Below, in pieces: positions 1 through 15,329 of a stretch of 64,000 bases of DNA. The translations under genes were made by a program, and so were the position numbers. Each line of letters begins with the position of its first letter. The first letter of the stretch is position 1. Source of the DNA: Lapillicoccus sp. (GTDB lineage: Bacteria > Actinomycetota > Actinomycetes > Actinomycetales > Dermatophilaceae); assembly GCF_025353065.1 (NCBI RefSeq), contig NZ_JANXRJ010000319.1, forward strand, positions 1 to 64,000. Reading direction: 5' to 3'. The notes under the pieces were generated by a model. That model was not told the origin of the DNA. It was given only the letters and a program-made list of their open reading frames with translations, and made no database searches.

Positions 1-1035
1 ACGCGGTCGCCGTTCTCCTCGTGGGCGCTGGCGACGCGATAGGTCATGGGGTAGGTCGGCCACGGCTGGGCGCCGGACCGCTCCTCGTCGGGCCGCGGCA
101 TGATCTCCAGCTGGGTCACCGACCGGGCGGCCTGGCGGGTCGCCGTGCCGAGGCAGTCGGCGCCGGTGTCGCCACCACCGATGATGATGACGTCCTTGCC
201 GGTGGCGAGGATCTGCCCCTCGACCTGCTCGCCGAGGGCGACGCGGTTGGACGGCGGGAGGTAGTCCATCGCCTGGTGTATGCCGTGCAGCTCGCGCCCG
301 GGGACCGGCAGGTCACGCGGGACGGTCGACCCGATGGCGAGCACGACTGCGTCGTAGCGCGCCCGGAGCTGGGAGCCGGTGATCTCCTCACCCACCGCGA
401 CGCCGGCCCGGAAGCGGGTGCCCTCGGCCTCCATCTGCGCGAGGCGACGGTCGAGGACGGCCTTCTCCATCTTGAACTCGGGGATCCCGTAGCGCAGCAG
501 GCCGCCCGGCTTGTCGGCGCGTTCGTAGACCGCGACGGTGTGACCCGCACGGGTCAGCTGCTGGGCCGCCGCGAGACCCGCGGGGCCCGAGCCGACGACC
601 GCGACGGTCTTGCCGGACAGCCGCTCGGGCGGTTGCGGCGTGACCGACCCGGCCTCGAAGGCCTGCTCGATCGTCGTGAGCTCGACCTGCTTGATCGTCA
701 CGGCCGGCTGGTTGATGCCGAGCACGCAGGCCGTCTCGCACGGGGCCGGGCACAGCCGACCGGTGAACTCCGGGAAGTTGTTGGTCGCGTGCAGCCGCTC
801 GATGGCCTCGCGCCAGTCGCCCTTCCACGCCAGGTCGTTCCACTCGGGGATCAGGTTGCCGAGCGGACAACCGTTGTGGCAGAACGGGATTCCGCAGTCC
901 ATGCAGCGGCCGGCCTGTCGCTGGAGCTGGCCGAGCTCCTGCTCCTGGTAGACCTCCTTCCAGTCCCTGATGCGGACCGGGACGGGGCGGCGCGTCGGCA
1001 GCTCCCGCTCGCGGACCTTGAGAAAGCCTTGGGGA

Positions 1036-1043
<8 letters not shown>
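1..1043 (-). CDS. gltD: glutamate synthase small subunit (partial)
   Basis: This is the NADPH-oxidising beta subunit of glutamate synthase, which passes electrons to GltB for making glutamate from glutamine and 2-oxoglutarate in the cytoplasm. About 347 N-terminal residues lie in the window; the C-terminus continues past the left edge (the family is about 480 residues). Two iron-sulfur cysteine sets are visible, C45/C48/C53/C57 and C96/C100/C104, followed by a [10 protein letters not shown] dinucleotide-binding motif near residues 149-158. The GTG start overlaps the gltB stop by 8 bases, so the two are translated together. The product name is secure; only the missing end is unseen. Confidence 0.96.
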
Positions 1044-5592
<4,549 letters not shown>

Positions 5593-5730
5593 GCGGTCTC
5601 ACCGTCCTTCGTGGTCAGCTGTCGGTGTGTCGTGGCACACCTTGATCACCTGGAAGCGCACCTGGACGGCGATGGCCGGTGCTGGGGCAGGATAGCCGGA
5701 AGGATCCGGCGTCCTAGGATCTGGGACAAC

Positions 5731-6735
5731 TCATTCCGCGATGTGAGATGCCCGCGACGGTGACGGGTGGTCTCCGTCCCCGTCGGCATCGTCGTCACGA
5801 GGGCTGAGGGAGTCATGGACACCATTCTGGCCCAGCTCGTCCGGCTGGGCATCAGACCCGGATGTGTCGGAGATCTCCCCGCTCTCTCCCGAGGTCGACA
5901 GCGGTCGGGATCGCCGACCGAATCCGATGTAGAGGGCCACGCCGAGCAGGAACACCAGGAGCGACACCCACACGTTGACCCGCAACCCAAGGATGTGGTT
6001 GGCGTCGTCCGTGCGCATGAACTCCAGCACCACCCTACCGAGCGGGTAGCCCGCGACATAGAGCGCGAACACCTGGCCCGGGGCGAACCTGAGGCGACGG
6101 TCGAGCAGCAGCAGCACGATCGCGAGCAGCAGGCAGAAGATCGACTCGTAGAGGAAGGTCGGCTGGAAGATGCCGAGCACGATCGGGTGACCGCTCGCGT
6201 CGAGGACGGCGTGCCCGTCGGCCTGGTCCCACTGGTAGATCTTCAGGCCCCAGGGGAGCGTCGTCGGACCGCCGTAGATCTCGTTGTTGAAGTAGTTGCC
6301 CCACCGGCCCATCGCCTGGGCGACGAGGATGCCCGGCGCCGCCGCGTCGATGAAGTGCCGCAGCGAGACGCCCTGACGGTGGCAGCCGATGGCTGCGCCG
6401 ACCGCGCCGAGCGCGATCGCGCCCCAGATGCCGAGACCGCCGTTCCAGATCTTGAACGCGTCGATCGGGTGGCCACCCTCGCCGAAGTAGGCCTGCGGCG
6501 AGGTGATCAGGTGATAGATGCGGCCGCCGAGGATGCCGAAGGGCACGGCCCACGCGGAGATGTCGAGGGTCTGCCCCGCCTTCCCGCCACGGTCCAGCAG
6601 CCGCCGCTGGGTGATCCACAGGCAGACGACGATCCCGGCGAGGATGCACATCGCGTAGCCGCGCACGGGGAAGATGCCGAGGTGCCAGACCCCCGAGGTG
6701 GGGCTGGGGATCTCCAGGGAGAGGGCGGTGATCAT
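5731..6735 (-). CDS. lgt: prolipoprotein diacylglyceryl transferase
   Basis: Lgt moves a diacylglyceryl group from phosphatidylglycerol to the lipobox cysteine of prolipoproteins at the cytoplasmic membrane. The protein (334 residues) shows several hydrophobic segments and the family signature GRWGNYFNNEIYGG at residues 143-156, plus GGRIYHLIT near 70 and GRVVLEFMR near the end of the core. A hydrophilic, acidic tail of roughly 65 residues follows the last membrane segment, as is common in actinobacterial Lgt. The ATG overlaps the trpA stop as ATGA, so lgt is probably read from the trp transcript. lgt downstream of trpA is a familiar actinobacterial order. Confidence 0.96.
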   Translation of the reverse strand: MITALSLEIPSPTSGVWHLGIFPVRGYAMCILAGIVVCLWITQRRLLDRGGKAGQTLDISAWAVPFGILGGRIYHLITSPQAYFGEGGHPIDAFKIWNGGLGIWGAIALGAVGAAIGCHRQGVSLRHFIDAAAPGILVAQAMGRWGNYFNNEIYGGPTTLPWGLKIYQWDQADGHAVLDASGHPIVLGIFQPTFLYESIFCLLLAIVLLLLDRRLRFAPGQVFALYVAGYPLGRVVLEFMRTDDANHILGLRVNVWVSLLVFLLGVALYIGFGRRSRPLSTSGESGEISDTSGSDAQPDELGQNGVHDSLSPRDDDADGDGDHPSPSRASHIAE

Positions 6736-7579
6736 GCCGAGGCCACCATTCCGGAGGCCCCGCCGGGGGCACCGCCGGGCGTCGAGCGGCGGGCACGGAC
6801 ACCCTCGGCGAGCTCGCGGGTGAGGTCGGTGAGCGCCCGTATGCCGTCCGCCCGGGTGGGTGCCTCGGTCAGGCACCGGACGAGGGCGGACCCGACGATG
6901 ACCCCGTCGGCGAACCGCGCGACGTCGGCCGCCTGCTCGCCGTTGGAGACCCCGAGGCCGACGCAGACCGGGACGTCGGTGACCGCACGGGTGCGCGCGA
7001 CCAGCCCCTCCGCGGCGCTGCCCACGCTGGTGCGGGTGCCGGTGACGCCCATCGTCGACGCGGCATACACGAACCCGCGGCAGGCCGACGTGGCCCTGGT
7101 GAGGCGCTCCGACGTCGAGCTCGGGGCGACGAGGAAGACGCGGTCGAGGCCGTGGGACTCCGACGACGCGATCCAGTCGCCCGCCTCGTCGGGGATGAGG
7201 TCGGGGGTGATCAGGCCCGAGCCGCCGCCGGCGGCGAGGTCGCTCGCGAAGGTCTCCACCCCGCGGCGCATGACGAGGTTCCAGTAGGTCATCACGAGGG
7301 CGGGGGCCCCGGCGTCGCGGACGGCCGCCGTGGCCGTGAACACGTCGTCGACCCTGGTGCCGCCGGCGAGAGCCGTCTCCACGGCGTACTGGATGACCGG
7401 CCCGTCCATCAGCGGGTCGCTGTAGGGGACCCCGACCTCGACGATGTCGACGCCGGCCTCGACCATCGCGGTCATCGCCTCGATCGATCCGGGGACGTCG
7501 GGGTAGCCGACGGGGAGGTAGCCGATGAGGGCCGCGCGACCCTCGGCGCGGCACCGGGCCAGGACGTCACCGACGCGGG

Positions 7580-7583
<4 letters not shown>
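6732..7583 (-). CDS. trpA: tryptophan synthase alpha chain
   Basis: TrpA cleaves indole-3-glycerol phosphate to indole and glyceraldehyde 3-phosphate and channels indole to TrpB. The protein is 283 residues. The two catalytic acids fall at Glu49 and Asp60 (context [17 protein letters not shown]), the same numbering as in the well-studied enterobacterial enzyme. A phosphate-binding GLGVSNGEQ loop and GVIVGSALV follow in the second half. The C-terminal 15 or so residues are Gly/Pro/Ser-rich and look unstructured. It overlaps trpB upstream (ATGA) and lgt downstream (ATGA), so the three form a translationally coupled run. Confidence 0.97.
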
Positions 7584-8838
<1,255 letters not shown>

Positions 8839-8842
<4 letters not shown>

Positions 8843-9711
8843 CGCACACGCTCTCTGTCGTCGGTGGTGAGGGCTCTGTCGTCGGTGGTGCTGAGGGGCG
8901 CCGGTGGGCCATGGAGCACAGGGACGCGGGCGAAGCGGGCGACCGCGTCGCGCGGGTCGCCGCCGGTGACCAGGGCCTCGCCGACGAGGACCCCGCGGGC
9001 CCCGGCGGCGGCATACTCCTCGACGTCGGCGAGGTCACGGACCCCCGACTCGGCGATGGTCACCACGGAGTCGGGGACGAGCGGCCGCAGTCGCGCGAAG
9101 GTCGAGCGGTCGATCTCGAGGGTCTTGAGGTTGCGCGCGTTGACCCCGATGACACTGGCCCCGCTGTCGACGGCGCGGCGCGTCTCCTCCTCGTCGTGGA
9201 CCTCGACGAGGGCGGTCATGCCGAGCGCCTCGGCCTGCTCGCGCATCGCGACGAGGGCGGTCTGGTCGAGGGCCGCGACGATGAGCAGGATCAGGTCGGC
9301 GCCCCAGGCCCGGGCCTCGTCGACCTGGTAGCTGGTGACCATGAAGTCCTTGCGCAGCAACGGGGTTCGCACGGCGGCGCGCACCACGGCGAGGTCGTCG
9401 AGGCTGCCGTGGAAGCGGCGCTGCTCGGTGAGGACGCTGATGGCAGCGGCGCCGCCAGCGGCATACCGGGCGGCGAGGTCGGCGGGGTCGGCGATGGTCG
9501 CGAGGACGCCCTTGCTCGGGCTCGAGCGCTTGACCTCGGCGATCACGGCGAGCCCCGGGGCCGCTCGCAGGGCCGCCGTTGCGTCGAGGGCGGGGGCGAC
9601 CGTCGTGAGCAGGCGGTCGAGCTCTGCGCGAGGCGTCCGGGACTGACGCTCTGCGAGGTCGAGGCGCACGCCGACGATGATCTCGTCGAGGACGGTGGGC
9701 AGGCTGGACAC
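8839..9711 (-). CDS. trpC: indole-3-glycerol-phosphate synthase
   Basis: TrpC closes the indole ring of 1-(2-carboxyphenylamino)-1-deoxyribulose 5-phosphate, releasing CO2. The TIM-barrel motifs are clear: [13 protein letters not shown] (Lys61 region), [24 protein letters not shown] and AESGVRD. I chose GTG at 9711 (290 residues) because the open frame above it has no family similarity. A tail of about 28 residues after the barrel, ending TTDDRERVR, is longer than usual. The stop overlaps the trpB start. trpD and trpG are not in this window, so the pathway is split. Confidence 0.95.
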
Positions 9712-9776
9712 AAGCCCAAGGTTACGGCGAGGGAGGGGGTCTGCGAGACACCGGTCCATCTCGGCACCGGCTGGGC

Positions 9777-10232
9777 TCAGGGGGCGAGCCACACGCCGAG
9801 CGGGACCTGGGGCAGGTTGCGCCACACGGCGAAGGCGAGGAAGAGGATCCCCAGCAGGACCCAGGTGCGGTTGGAGATACCGATCCGCGGTGTGGGACGG
9901 CCGGTCACCGAGGCCCGGACCCCCAGGCCCCACGTGATCGCGATCGCCGGCAGCACTAGGAGGACGACGGGAAGGTTGGACGACAACGCTGACGGGACGT
10001 CGAGGTGGGTGAGGTCGGCGACGGCGCGCAGGCTGCCGCAGAAGGGGCACCACAGGCCCGTGACGGCGTGGAAGGGGCAGAGCGGCACCGGGGCGACGTC
10101 GATGCCGTGGGTGGCGTGGAGCCGGACCAGGGCAGCCCCGAGCAGGGCCGCGCTGCCCCCGACTACAGCGAGGGCCCGCGGCCGGGAGATGCTCCCGGCC
10201 GACGGCCCTGCGATGAGTGATGCGTCAGTCAC
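9777..10232 (-). CDS. DUF2752 membrane protein
   Basis: This is a small predicted membrane protein (151 residues) of the DUF2752 family, whose function is unknown. The family signature is visible as a proline/cysteine block, [19 protein letters not shown], with cysteines at about 52, 62 and 65. Three hydrophobic stretches lie around residues 20-38, 84-100 and 125-140. It sits between the RDD-family gene and trpC on the same strand, 65 bases before trpC, an arrangement seen in other actinobacteria. The GTG start at 10232 is the first plausible one. The family assignment is firmer than any idea of its role. Confidence 0.85.
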   Translation of the reverse strand: MTDASLIAGPSAGSISRPRALAVVGGSAALLGAALVRLHATHGIDVAPVPLCPFHAVTGLWCPFCGSLRAVADLTHLDVPSALSSNLPVVLLVLPAIAITWGLGVRASVTGRPTPRIGISNRTWVLLGILFLAFAVWRNLPQVPLGVWLAP

Positions 10233-10254
10233 GCGGTGCTTGCCGGCGCCCGGG

Positions 10255-10971
10255 TCAGGACTTGGCGACGGTCACGACGACGGTGCCGACGATCTTGTCG
10301 GCGAGGGTCTGCCGCTTGGGGTCCCAGAGCGGGAAGAGCCAGCCGATGTAGAAGATGACGTTGTCGGCGACGTGCGCGATGTCGCGGACGAACGCCATCC
10401 CCGGCCCGATCGGCTGGCCGGTCTTCTCGCTGATCAGCTTGACGCCGACCACCCCGCGGCCGATCGTCTGGCCGGTCTTGCCGCCGCGGTACCAGCGGTT
10501 GTAGATGACCACAGCCAGCACGTAGATCGCCCCGATGAGGTAGGTCACCCCGATCGTTCCCAGCTGGCCGGTGGCCGCATCGGTGCGGGGTATGCCTATC
10601 GCCAGGAGGATGTAGCCGGGGATGAGCACGGCGCTGTCGATGAGGTATCCGAGAAAGCGCGTGAGCCACGTGGCGAGGGATCCAACGCCGTCCTGGGCGT
10701 AGGACTGGGCGTAGGGCTGACCGTAGGCCGGGCCGGCGCCGTACTGCGGGGTGGCGCCGTACTGCGGAGGGCTTCCGTAGGGAGCGGCCGGGGCGGAGCC
10801 GTAGGGGTTCGCGGGCGGCAGCGGGGCACCGTAGGACGACGGCGGCCCGTAGGAGGGCGGCGGCGGTGTCGCGCCGTAGGACGGCGGCGGCGGTGTCCCG
10901 TAGCCCGGGCTCTGGGGTTCCTGCGGGGAATCGGCCGGGCCCCCGGGAGGTGGCGTGTTTCCGTAGGACAT
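10255..10971 (-). CDS. RDD family membrane protein
   Basis: The first 95 residues are low-complexity and rich in Pro, Gly and Tyr, with repeats such as PPPPSYG and QYGATPQYG. An RDD domain follows (about 105-238) with hydrophobic segments, the SLATWLTRFLGYLIDS arginine/aspartate motif at its start, and GKTGQTIGRGVVGVKL typical of the family. RDD proteins are membrane proteins of unsettled function; some take part in ion exchange. The length is 238 residues from ATG at 10971. It lies 22 bases upstream of the DUF2752 gene and is probably co-transcribed with it. Confidence 0.88.
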   Translation of the reverse strand: MSYGNTPPPGGPADSPQEPQSPGYGTPPPPSYGATPPPPSYGPPSSYGAPLPPANPYGSAPAAPYGSPPQYGATPQYGAGPAYGQPYAQSYAQDGVGSLATWLTRFLGYLIDSAVLIPGYILLAIGIPRTDAATGQLGTIGVTYLIGAIYVLAVVIYNRWYRGGKTGQTIGRGVVGVKLISEKTGQPIGPGMAFVRDIAHVADNVIFYIGWLFPLWDPKRQTLADKIVGTVVVTVAKS

Positions 10972-11152
10972 GGTGTCGAGCCTCTCTGATGGACGGTGCG
11001 CCCCCTGGGCGCGACAGGGTTGGACATTAGTCCCTGTCCCGCGTCGACGCACCGTTCAGACTACGCGGCGAGGACAACGGTTCCCGTGGGAAGGAATCGT
11101 CGTCCCGCGCGGTCGGACCAGTATCCCGCACTACCGCGCGAAAGTGGTCAAA

Positions 11153-11434
11153 TCAGGAGGTTCCGCTGTTGTGGCGACTCTTGCCGGGGAGCGGCGCCGC
11201 GCGGCCGTTGTCACCGCGGGCCGACGCGTGGGTGGCTGCCTTGGCGCCGTAGCCGGCCATCGAGAGGACCTTGCCGGCCACCACTCCGGCGACGCAGATC
11301 AGGACGCCGACGATGAACAGGACGACCGACGGGATGACGACCGCGACGGCCATCACGAGCGACCCACCCATGATCGTGAACACGCCGGTCCACGCAGCGA
11401 TGCTGCGACCTTCGGTGTCGAGGTGCTCGTTCAT
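11153..11434 (-). CDS. HGxxPAAW-type small membrane protein
   Basis: This small protein (93 residues) has two predicted membrane helices and a short N-terminal block, EGRSIAAWTG, that I read as a diverged form of the HGxxPAAW motif. Proteins of that family usually sit between trpE and trpC in actinobacteria, as here. The C-terminus is basic and serine/glycine rich. Function is unknown; the association with the trp operon is by position only. ATG at 11434 is preceded by an in-frame region without similarity. The family call is moderate because the histidine and proline of the motif are not kept. Confidence 0.7.
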   Translation of the reverse strand: MNEHLDTEGRSIAAWTGVFTIMGGSLVMAVAVVIPSVVLFIVGVLICVAGVVAGKVLSMAGYGAKAATHASARGDNGRAAPLPGKSRHNSGTS

Positions 11435-11510
11435 CGGTATGCCGTCCTCTCGGGGGTGCTGCTGCTCGTCGAGCCGCCGACCAGATTCTGCCATTGCGGT
11501 CCGGACGTCA

Positions 11511-12290
11511 TCACGGCGGTGGCTCGGCCCTGTCCGGATCGGGGCCGGCCGGCCGGCTGCCCGCGTCGGGGGTGTCGGCGGTGTCGGCGGTGTCGGCGGT
11601 GTCGGCGGTGTCGGCGGTGTCGGCGGTGTCGGTGTCGTCGGTGTCGTCGGTGTCGTCGGCGTCGTCGGCGTCCGCTCCCAGCGTGGGGTCCTCGCCCTCG
11701 CTGAGCTCGTCCCAGGCGGATCGCCGGGCACCGCGGGCATCGGCAGAGCCGGCGTCGGGGCGGTCGAACCGGCTCGAGAGCCCCTCCCACCGTCCCGAGG
11801 CCGGCACCACCAGGATCCCCAGCACCGTGACCAGCGCCCCCGCGAGGAGCCCCGGCCAGACCCAGAAGGTCAGCGACGCGACCGTGCCGACCCGACCGGT
11901 CTGGCCCACCCGCTCCGCGGCGGCGGTGCCCAGCGCACCCGAGGGGTCGAGAACCACGAGCAGCGTGAGGACCGTCGCGCCGGCCGCGGCCAGGATGATG
12001 AAGACGGCGGAGACACGGCGCAGCCGGGGACCGGCGGTGAGCAGGGCGACGGTCCCGGCGAGGGCGACCGCGGCCAGGGCGACGACGCCCGGGGCGGCCT
12101 GGGAGCCGGCGACCTCGATGGTCGCGCCGCCGAGGACGGGGTCGGCGGACCGGCCGGTGACCCACGTCCTGGTGGCCGCGAGGAGGAGGACGAGCGAGGG
12201 GACCACGAGCACGAGGAACGTGCGCCGCTTCGTCAGGCCCGCGAAGGGCCGGACGGCGTCGACGTCGTCGTCGACCTGAGTGGGGGTCAC
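11511..12290 (-). CDS. TIGR02234 family trp-operon membrane protein
   Basis: This is a membrane protein of 259 residues found next to trpE in actinobacteria (TIGR02234 family); its role is unknown. About four hydrophobic segments lie between residues 20 and 165. The C-terminal 80 residues are hydrophilic and end in a striking run of Asp-Asp-Thr and Ala-Asp-Thr units encoded by a 9-bp tandem repeat. The GTG start at 12290 overlaps the trpE stop (GTGA), so it is translationally coupled. The tail looks like a recent repeat expansion rather than a conserved domain. Confidence 0.85.
   Translation of the reverse strand: MTPTQVDDDVDAVRPFAGLTKRRTFLVLVVPSLVLLLAATRTWVTGRSADPVLGGATIEVAGSQAAPGVVALAAVALAGTVALLTAGPRLRRVSAVFIILAAAGATVLTLLVVLDPSGALGTAAAERVGQTGRVGTVASLTFWVWPGLLAGALVTVLGILVVPASGRWEGLSSRFDRPDAGSADARGARRSAWDELSEGEDPTLGADADDADDTDDTDDTDTADTADTADTADTADTADTPDAGSRPAGPDPDRAEPPP
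11572..11652. repeat. 9-bp tandem repeat in a coding 3' end
   Basis: Six perfect copies of gtgtcggcg run from 11572 to 11625, followed by three copies of gtgtcgtcg and then degenerate units up to about 11671. On the minus strand this encodes repeated Ala-Asp-Thr and Asp-Asp-Thr at the end of the trp-associated membrane protein. Whole 9-bp units keep the frame, so copy number can vary without breaking the gene. Confidence 0.95.
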
Positions 12291-13873
12291 CTCGGCGCCC
12301 GCAGGCCCGTGGCGGCGCGCACGGCGCGGACCACGGCAGCGGCCTTGTGCTGGGTCTCCTCGTACTCCAGCTTCGGCACCGAGTCGGCGACGATGCCGGC
12401 GCCCGCCTGGACGTAGGCGCGGCCGTCCTTGATCAGGGCCGTCCGGATCGCGATCGCCATGTCGAGGTCTCCGGCGAAGTCGAAGTAGCCCACCACTCCC
12501 CCGTAGACCCCACGCCGCGACCCCTCCATCTCGTCGATCAGGGCCATGGCGCGCGGCTTCGGCGCCCCGGACAGGGTGCCCGCCGGGAAGGTCGCGACGA
12601 GGACGTCGTAGGCGGTGCTGCCGGGACGGAGGTCGCCGACCACCGTGGACTCGAGATGCATGATGTGGGAGTAGTGCCGGACGGACATGAACTCCACCGT
12701 GTCGACGGTGCCGGGGCGGCATACGCGCTGGAGGTCGTTGCGCGAGAGGTCGACGAGCATCACGTGCTCGGCCCGTTCCTTCGTGTCGGCGGCCAGCTCC
12801 TCGCCGAGGCGCACGTCCTCCTCGGGGGTCTTGCCCCGCGGCCGCGACCCGGCGATGGGGTGAGTGATCGCCCGTCGACCGGTGACCTTGACCAGCGCCT
12901 CGGGGCTCGAGCCGACGATGTCGTAGGTGCTGCCGTCGGGGTGGGGCAGCCGGAAGAGGTACATGTAGGGGCTGGGGTTGGAGGCCCGCAGCGCGCGGTA
13001 GACGTCGAGCGAGTCGGCGTCGCAGGGCAGCGAGAAGCGTTGCGAGACAACGATCTGGAAGGCCTCCCCCGCCCGGATCTCCTCCTTGCTGCGTTCCACC
13101 AGGTCGTAGAACTGCTCCTGGGTGTGGCTGCTGTGCAGCCCGAGGTCGACCGACTCGATCACCGCCACGGTGCTGTCGGCGGGCGCGGCCAGCTCCGCCG
13201 TCATCCGGTCGAGCCGGTCGATGCCGTCGGCCCAGGCCCACTCCATCCGCTCGTCGGTGTCGTCGTAGTTGATGACGTTGGCGACGAGCAGCAGCGAGCC
13301 GTCGGTGTGGTCGAGGATGGCGAGGTCGGTGGCGAGCACCATCGCGATCTCGGGCAGCCCGAGCTCGTCGACCCCGGTGTCGGGGACCTTCTCCCAGCGC
13401 CGCACGGCGTCGTAGGTGATGGCGCCGACCAGGCCCCCGGTCAGCGGCGGGAGTCCGGCGATCCGGCTCGTGGCCAGGGCGCTGATGGTGTCGCGCAGCG
13501 CCACGGTGGGGTCGCCCGAGGTCGGCACCCCGACCGGTGGCTCACCGATCCACCAGGCCTCGCCGTCCTTCTCCGTCAGGGTCGCCCGGCTGCGCGCACC
13601 GATGATGGAGTAGCGCGACCACACCCCGCCGTGCTCGGCGGACTCGAGGAGGAAGGTGCCGGGAGCGTCCTGGGCGAGCTTGCGGTAGACCCCGATCGGG
13701 GTCTCGCCGTCGGCGAGCAGCCGCCGGACGAGGGGGATCACCCGACGGCTGCGGGCCAGCTCGCTGAAGACCTGCAGGCTGGGCCAGGTCTGTCCCCAGG
13801 CGAGCTCGGCGGTGACGTCGGGGGCCGGCGCGGCGCCGGGGCCGGGGCCGGCCGTGACCGTGGCGTCAGCCAT
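12287..13873 (-). CDS. trpE: anthranilate synthase component I
   Basis: TrpE converts chorismate to anthranilate with ammonia from its glutamine amidotransferase partner TrpG, which is not in this window. The protein is 528 residues. The LLES block at residues 75-78 belongs to the tryptophan-binding regulatory site, so feedback inhibition is expected. The chorismate-binding core shows [43 protein letters not shown] and a GAGIVADS block. ATG at 13873 overlaps the hisI end by 8 bases. No leader-peptide attenuator is evident, since hisI lies directly upstream. Confidence 0.97.
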   Translation of the reverse strand: MADATVTAGPGPGAAPAPDVTAELAWGQTWPSLQVFSELARSRRVIPLVRRLLADGETPIGVYRKLAQDAPGTFLLESAEHGGVWSRYSIIGARSRATLTEKDGEAWWIGEPPVGVPTSGDPTVALRDTISALATSRIAGLPPLTGGLVGAITYDAVRRWEKVPDTGVDELGLPEIAMVLATDLAILDHTDGSLLLVANVINYDDTDERMEWAWADGIDRLDRMTAELAAPADSTVAVIESVDLGLHSSHTQEQFYDLVERSKEEIRAGEAFQIVVSQRFSLPCDADSLDVYRALRASNPSPYMYLFRLPHPDGSTYDIVGSSPEALVKVTGRRAITHPIAGSRPRGKTPEEDVRLGEELAADTKERAEHVMLVDLSRNDLQRVCRPGTVDTVEFMSVRHYSHIMHLESTVVGDLRPGSTAYDVLVATFPAGTLSGAPKPRAMALIDEMEGSRRGVYGGVVGYFDFAGDLDMAIAIRTALIKDGRAYVQAGAGIVADSVPKLEYEETQHKAAAVVRAVRAATGLRAPR

Positions 13874-14267
13874 CGACGGTCACCGCCCGCTGGTCGGCGG
13901 GCAGGACCACGGCGTCGAGCGGGCGCGCGTCGAAGCAGCTGTGGTCTCCGGTGTGGCACGCGGCGCCCACCTGGTCGACCCGCACCAGCAGCGCGTCCCC
14001 GTCGCAGTCGACCGCCACCGACCGGACGAACTGTGCATGCCCCGAGGTGTCGCCCTTGCGCCACAGCTCCCCCCGGCTGCGGGACCAGAACGTCACGCGC
14101 CCCGTCGTGAGGGTGCGGGCGAGGGCCTCGTCGTTCATCCACCCGACCATGAGCACGTCGCCGGTGTCGTGCTGCTGGACGACGGCGGCGACGAGTCCTG
14201 CGGCGTCACGCCGGAGAAGCGCCGCCACCTGCGGGTCGAGCGGGGTGGGCGGAGTGGGAGCGGGCAC
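13866..14267 (-). CDS. hisI: phosphoribosyl-AMP cyclohydrolase
   Basis: HisI opens the adenine ring of phosphoribosyl-AMP in histidine synthesis. The protein (133 residues) has the family motifs [28 protein letters not shown] and the zinc-binding cysteine/histidine block [14 protein letters not shown] followed by CHTGDHSCF. It is the monofunctional form; HisE is separate at 29.4 kb. The start is GTG at 14267. It is the first gene of the minus-strand operon that continues into trpE, and its upstream region holds a doublet of 44-bp palindromes. Confidence 0.95.
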   Translation of the reverse strand: MPAPTPPTPLDPQVAALLRRDAAGLVAAVVQQHDTGDVLMVGWMNDEALARTLTTGRVTFWSRSRGELWRKGDTSGHAQFVRSVAVDCDGDALLVRVDQVGAACHTGDHSCFDARPLDAVVLPADQRAVTVDG

Positions 14268-14340
14268 CCGCCCATTCTGCCGAACTCTCCGGTATGCCGC
14301 GTCGCCTCCTCACGGCGGCGGTATACCCCCCCACGCGCTT

Positions 14341-14447
14341 GCGTCCGCGCCGACGCGACACCGGTGTGCCGTCGGCGCGGACGTTGCGGGGGCCCCAACC
14401 AGGACGTCCGCGCCGACGCGACACCGGTATGCCGTCGATGCGGACGT
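14341..14447. repeat. doublet of 44-bp palindromic elements
   Basis: Two 44-bp elements, 14341-14384 and 14404-14447, are separated by 19 bp. Each begins with CGTCCGCGCCGACGCGACAC, has GGT(A/G)TGCCGTC in the middle and ends in GCGGACGT, so the ends pair as GTCCGCG/CGCGGAC-type arms. They fill the space between the divergent hisI and DUF402 genes and match elements near 48.9 kb and 56.2 kb. Confidence 0.9.
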
Positions 14448-14471
14448 TGTGGGTCTGTAGCGTGGCGCCTC

Positions 14472-15224
14472 GTGAGCGACCGACCACTGCTGCCGTGGGA
14501 GGCCGACCTGCGTCCGGCGGGGACGGCGCCCTACTGGGAGCCGGGCGGGGTCGTGTGGTGGCACTACCGCCGCCGGACCTGGCGGCCGGGCGACCCCGAG
14601 ACCGTCCATCCGATGCGCGTCGTCGCCGACGACGACCGGGCGCTCGTGGCTTGGCTGGCGGGCGGGACGCCGATCCTCGCGCCGACCCTCCCGAGCGGCG
14701 GGCACGTGCGGGAGCGCCCGCTCGGCGAGATGTTCACCACGCCGCGGATCCAGGGCCGGATGCTCTGGAAGGGCCGCGGCACCCTGCGGATCGCCCCGAC
14801 CGGGCGCCCGTGGTCGGTGTGGCTGTTCTGGGACGGCACCGACTTCGACGGCTGGTACGTCAACCTCGAGACCCCCCACCGTCGTTCCGGGCAGCACACC
14901 GTCAGCGCCGACCACGTCCTCGACGTCCTCGTGGCCCCGGACCTCGGCTGGCGGCTCAAGGACGAGCACGAGGTGGTGGCCGCCGTCGAGCAGGGTCGGT
15001 ACACCACGACCGAGGCCGCCTTGATCCGCGCCGACGGCGACGCGGTCGTCGAGGTCACCGAGAGTCGCGGCTTTCCCTTCGGCGTCGACGAGCAGCACTG
15101 GCAGTCATGGCTGCCCGACCCCGGGTGGAGCATTCCCGGCCTCCCGCCCGAGCTCGACGCCCCCCCGGCACCGGGCCCCGCGGCATACCCGCGGACGATC
15201 CGGCCCGAGGAGTCGCGCTACTGA
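14472..15224 (+). CDS. DUF402 domain protein
   Basis: The 250-residue protein matches the DUF402 fold (the FomD/nucleoside-diphosphatase-like group): GGVVWWHYRR, then WSVWLFWDGTDFDGWYVNLE, and a downstream DHVLDVLVAPD followed by LKDEHEV, the acidic residues that bind metal in characterised members. Substrate is not predictable; relatives hydrolyse nucleoside diphosphates or act on RNA-linked substrates. The start is GTG at 14472, just after a pair of palindromic elements. It is divergent from hisI and convergent with the ABC exporter genes. Confidence 0.82.
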   Translation: MSDRPLLPWEADLRPAGTAPYWEPGGVVWWHYRRRTWRPGDPETVHPMRVVADDDRALVAWLAGGTPILAPTLPSGGHVRERPLGEMFTTPRIQGRMLWKGRGTLRIAPTGRPWSVWLFWDGTDFDGWYVNLETPHRRSGQHTVSADHVLDVLVAPDLGWRLKDEHEVVAAVEQGRYTTTEAALIRADGDAVVEVTESRGFPFGVDEQHWQSWLPDPGWSIPGLPPELDAPPAPGPAAYPRTIRPEESRY

Positions 15225-15230
15225 CGTCTT

Positions 15231-15305
15231 CGTTCCGAACACCTGTTTTGTCAAGCCCTGGCCGCGGATCCGCCCTGGAACTTCACACAACGTGTGTTCG
15301 GAACG
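15231..15305. terminator. long inverted repeat between convergent genes
   Basis: Perfect 12-bp arms CGTTCCGAACAC (15231-15242) and GTGTTCGGAACG (15294-15305) extend with a few mismatches to about 25 bp each, leaving a spacer near 25 bp. The element lies exactly between the stop of the DUF402 gene and the stop of the convergent ABC exporter gene, so a two-way transcription terminator is the simplest reading. No T-run is present. Confidence 0.6.
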
Positions 15306-15329
15306 AGAGGGGGGTGGCGGGCCGGGTCA

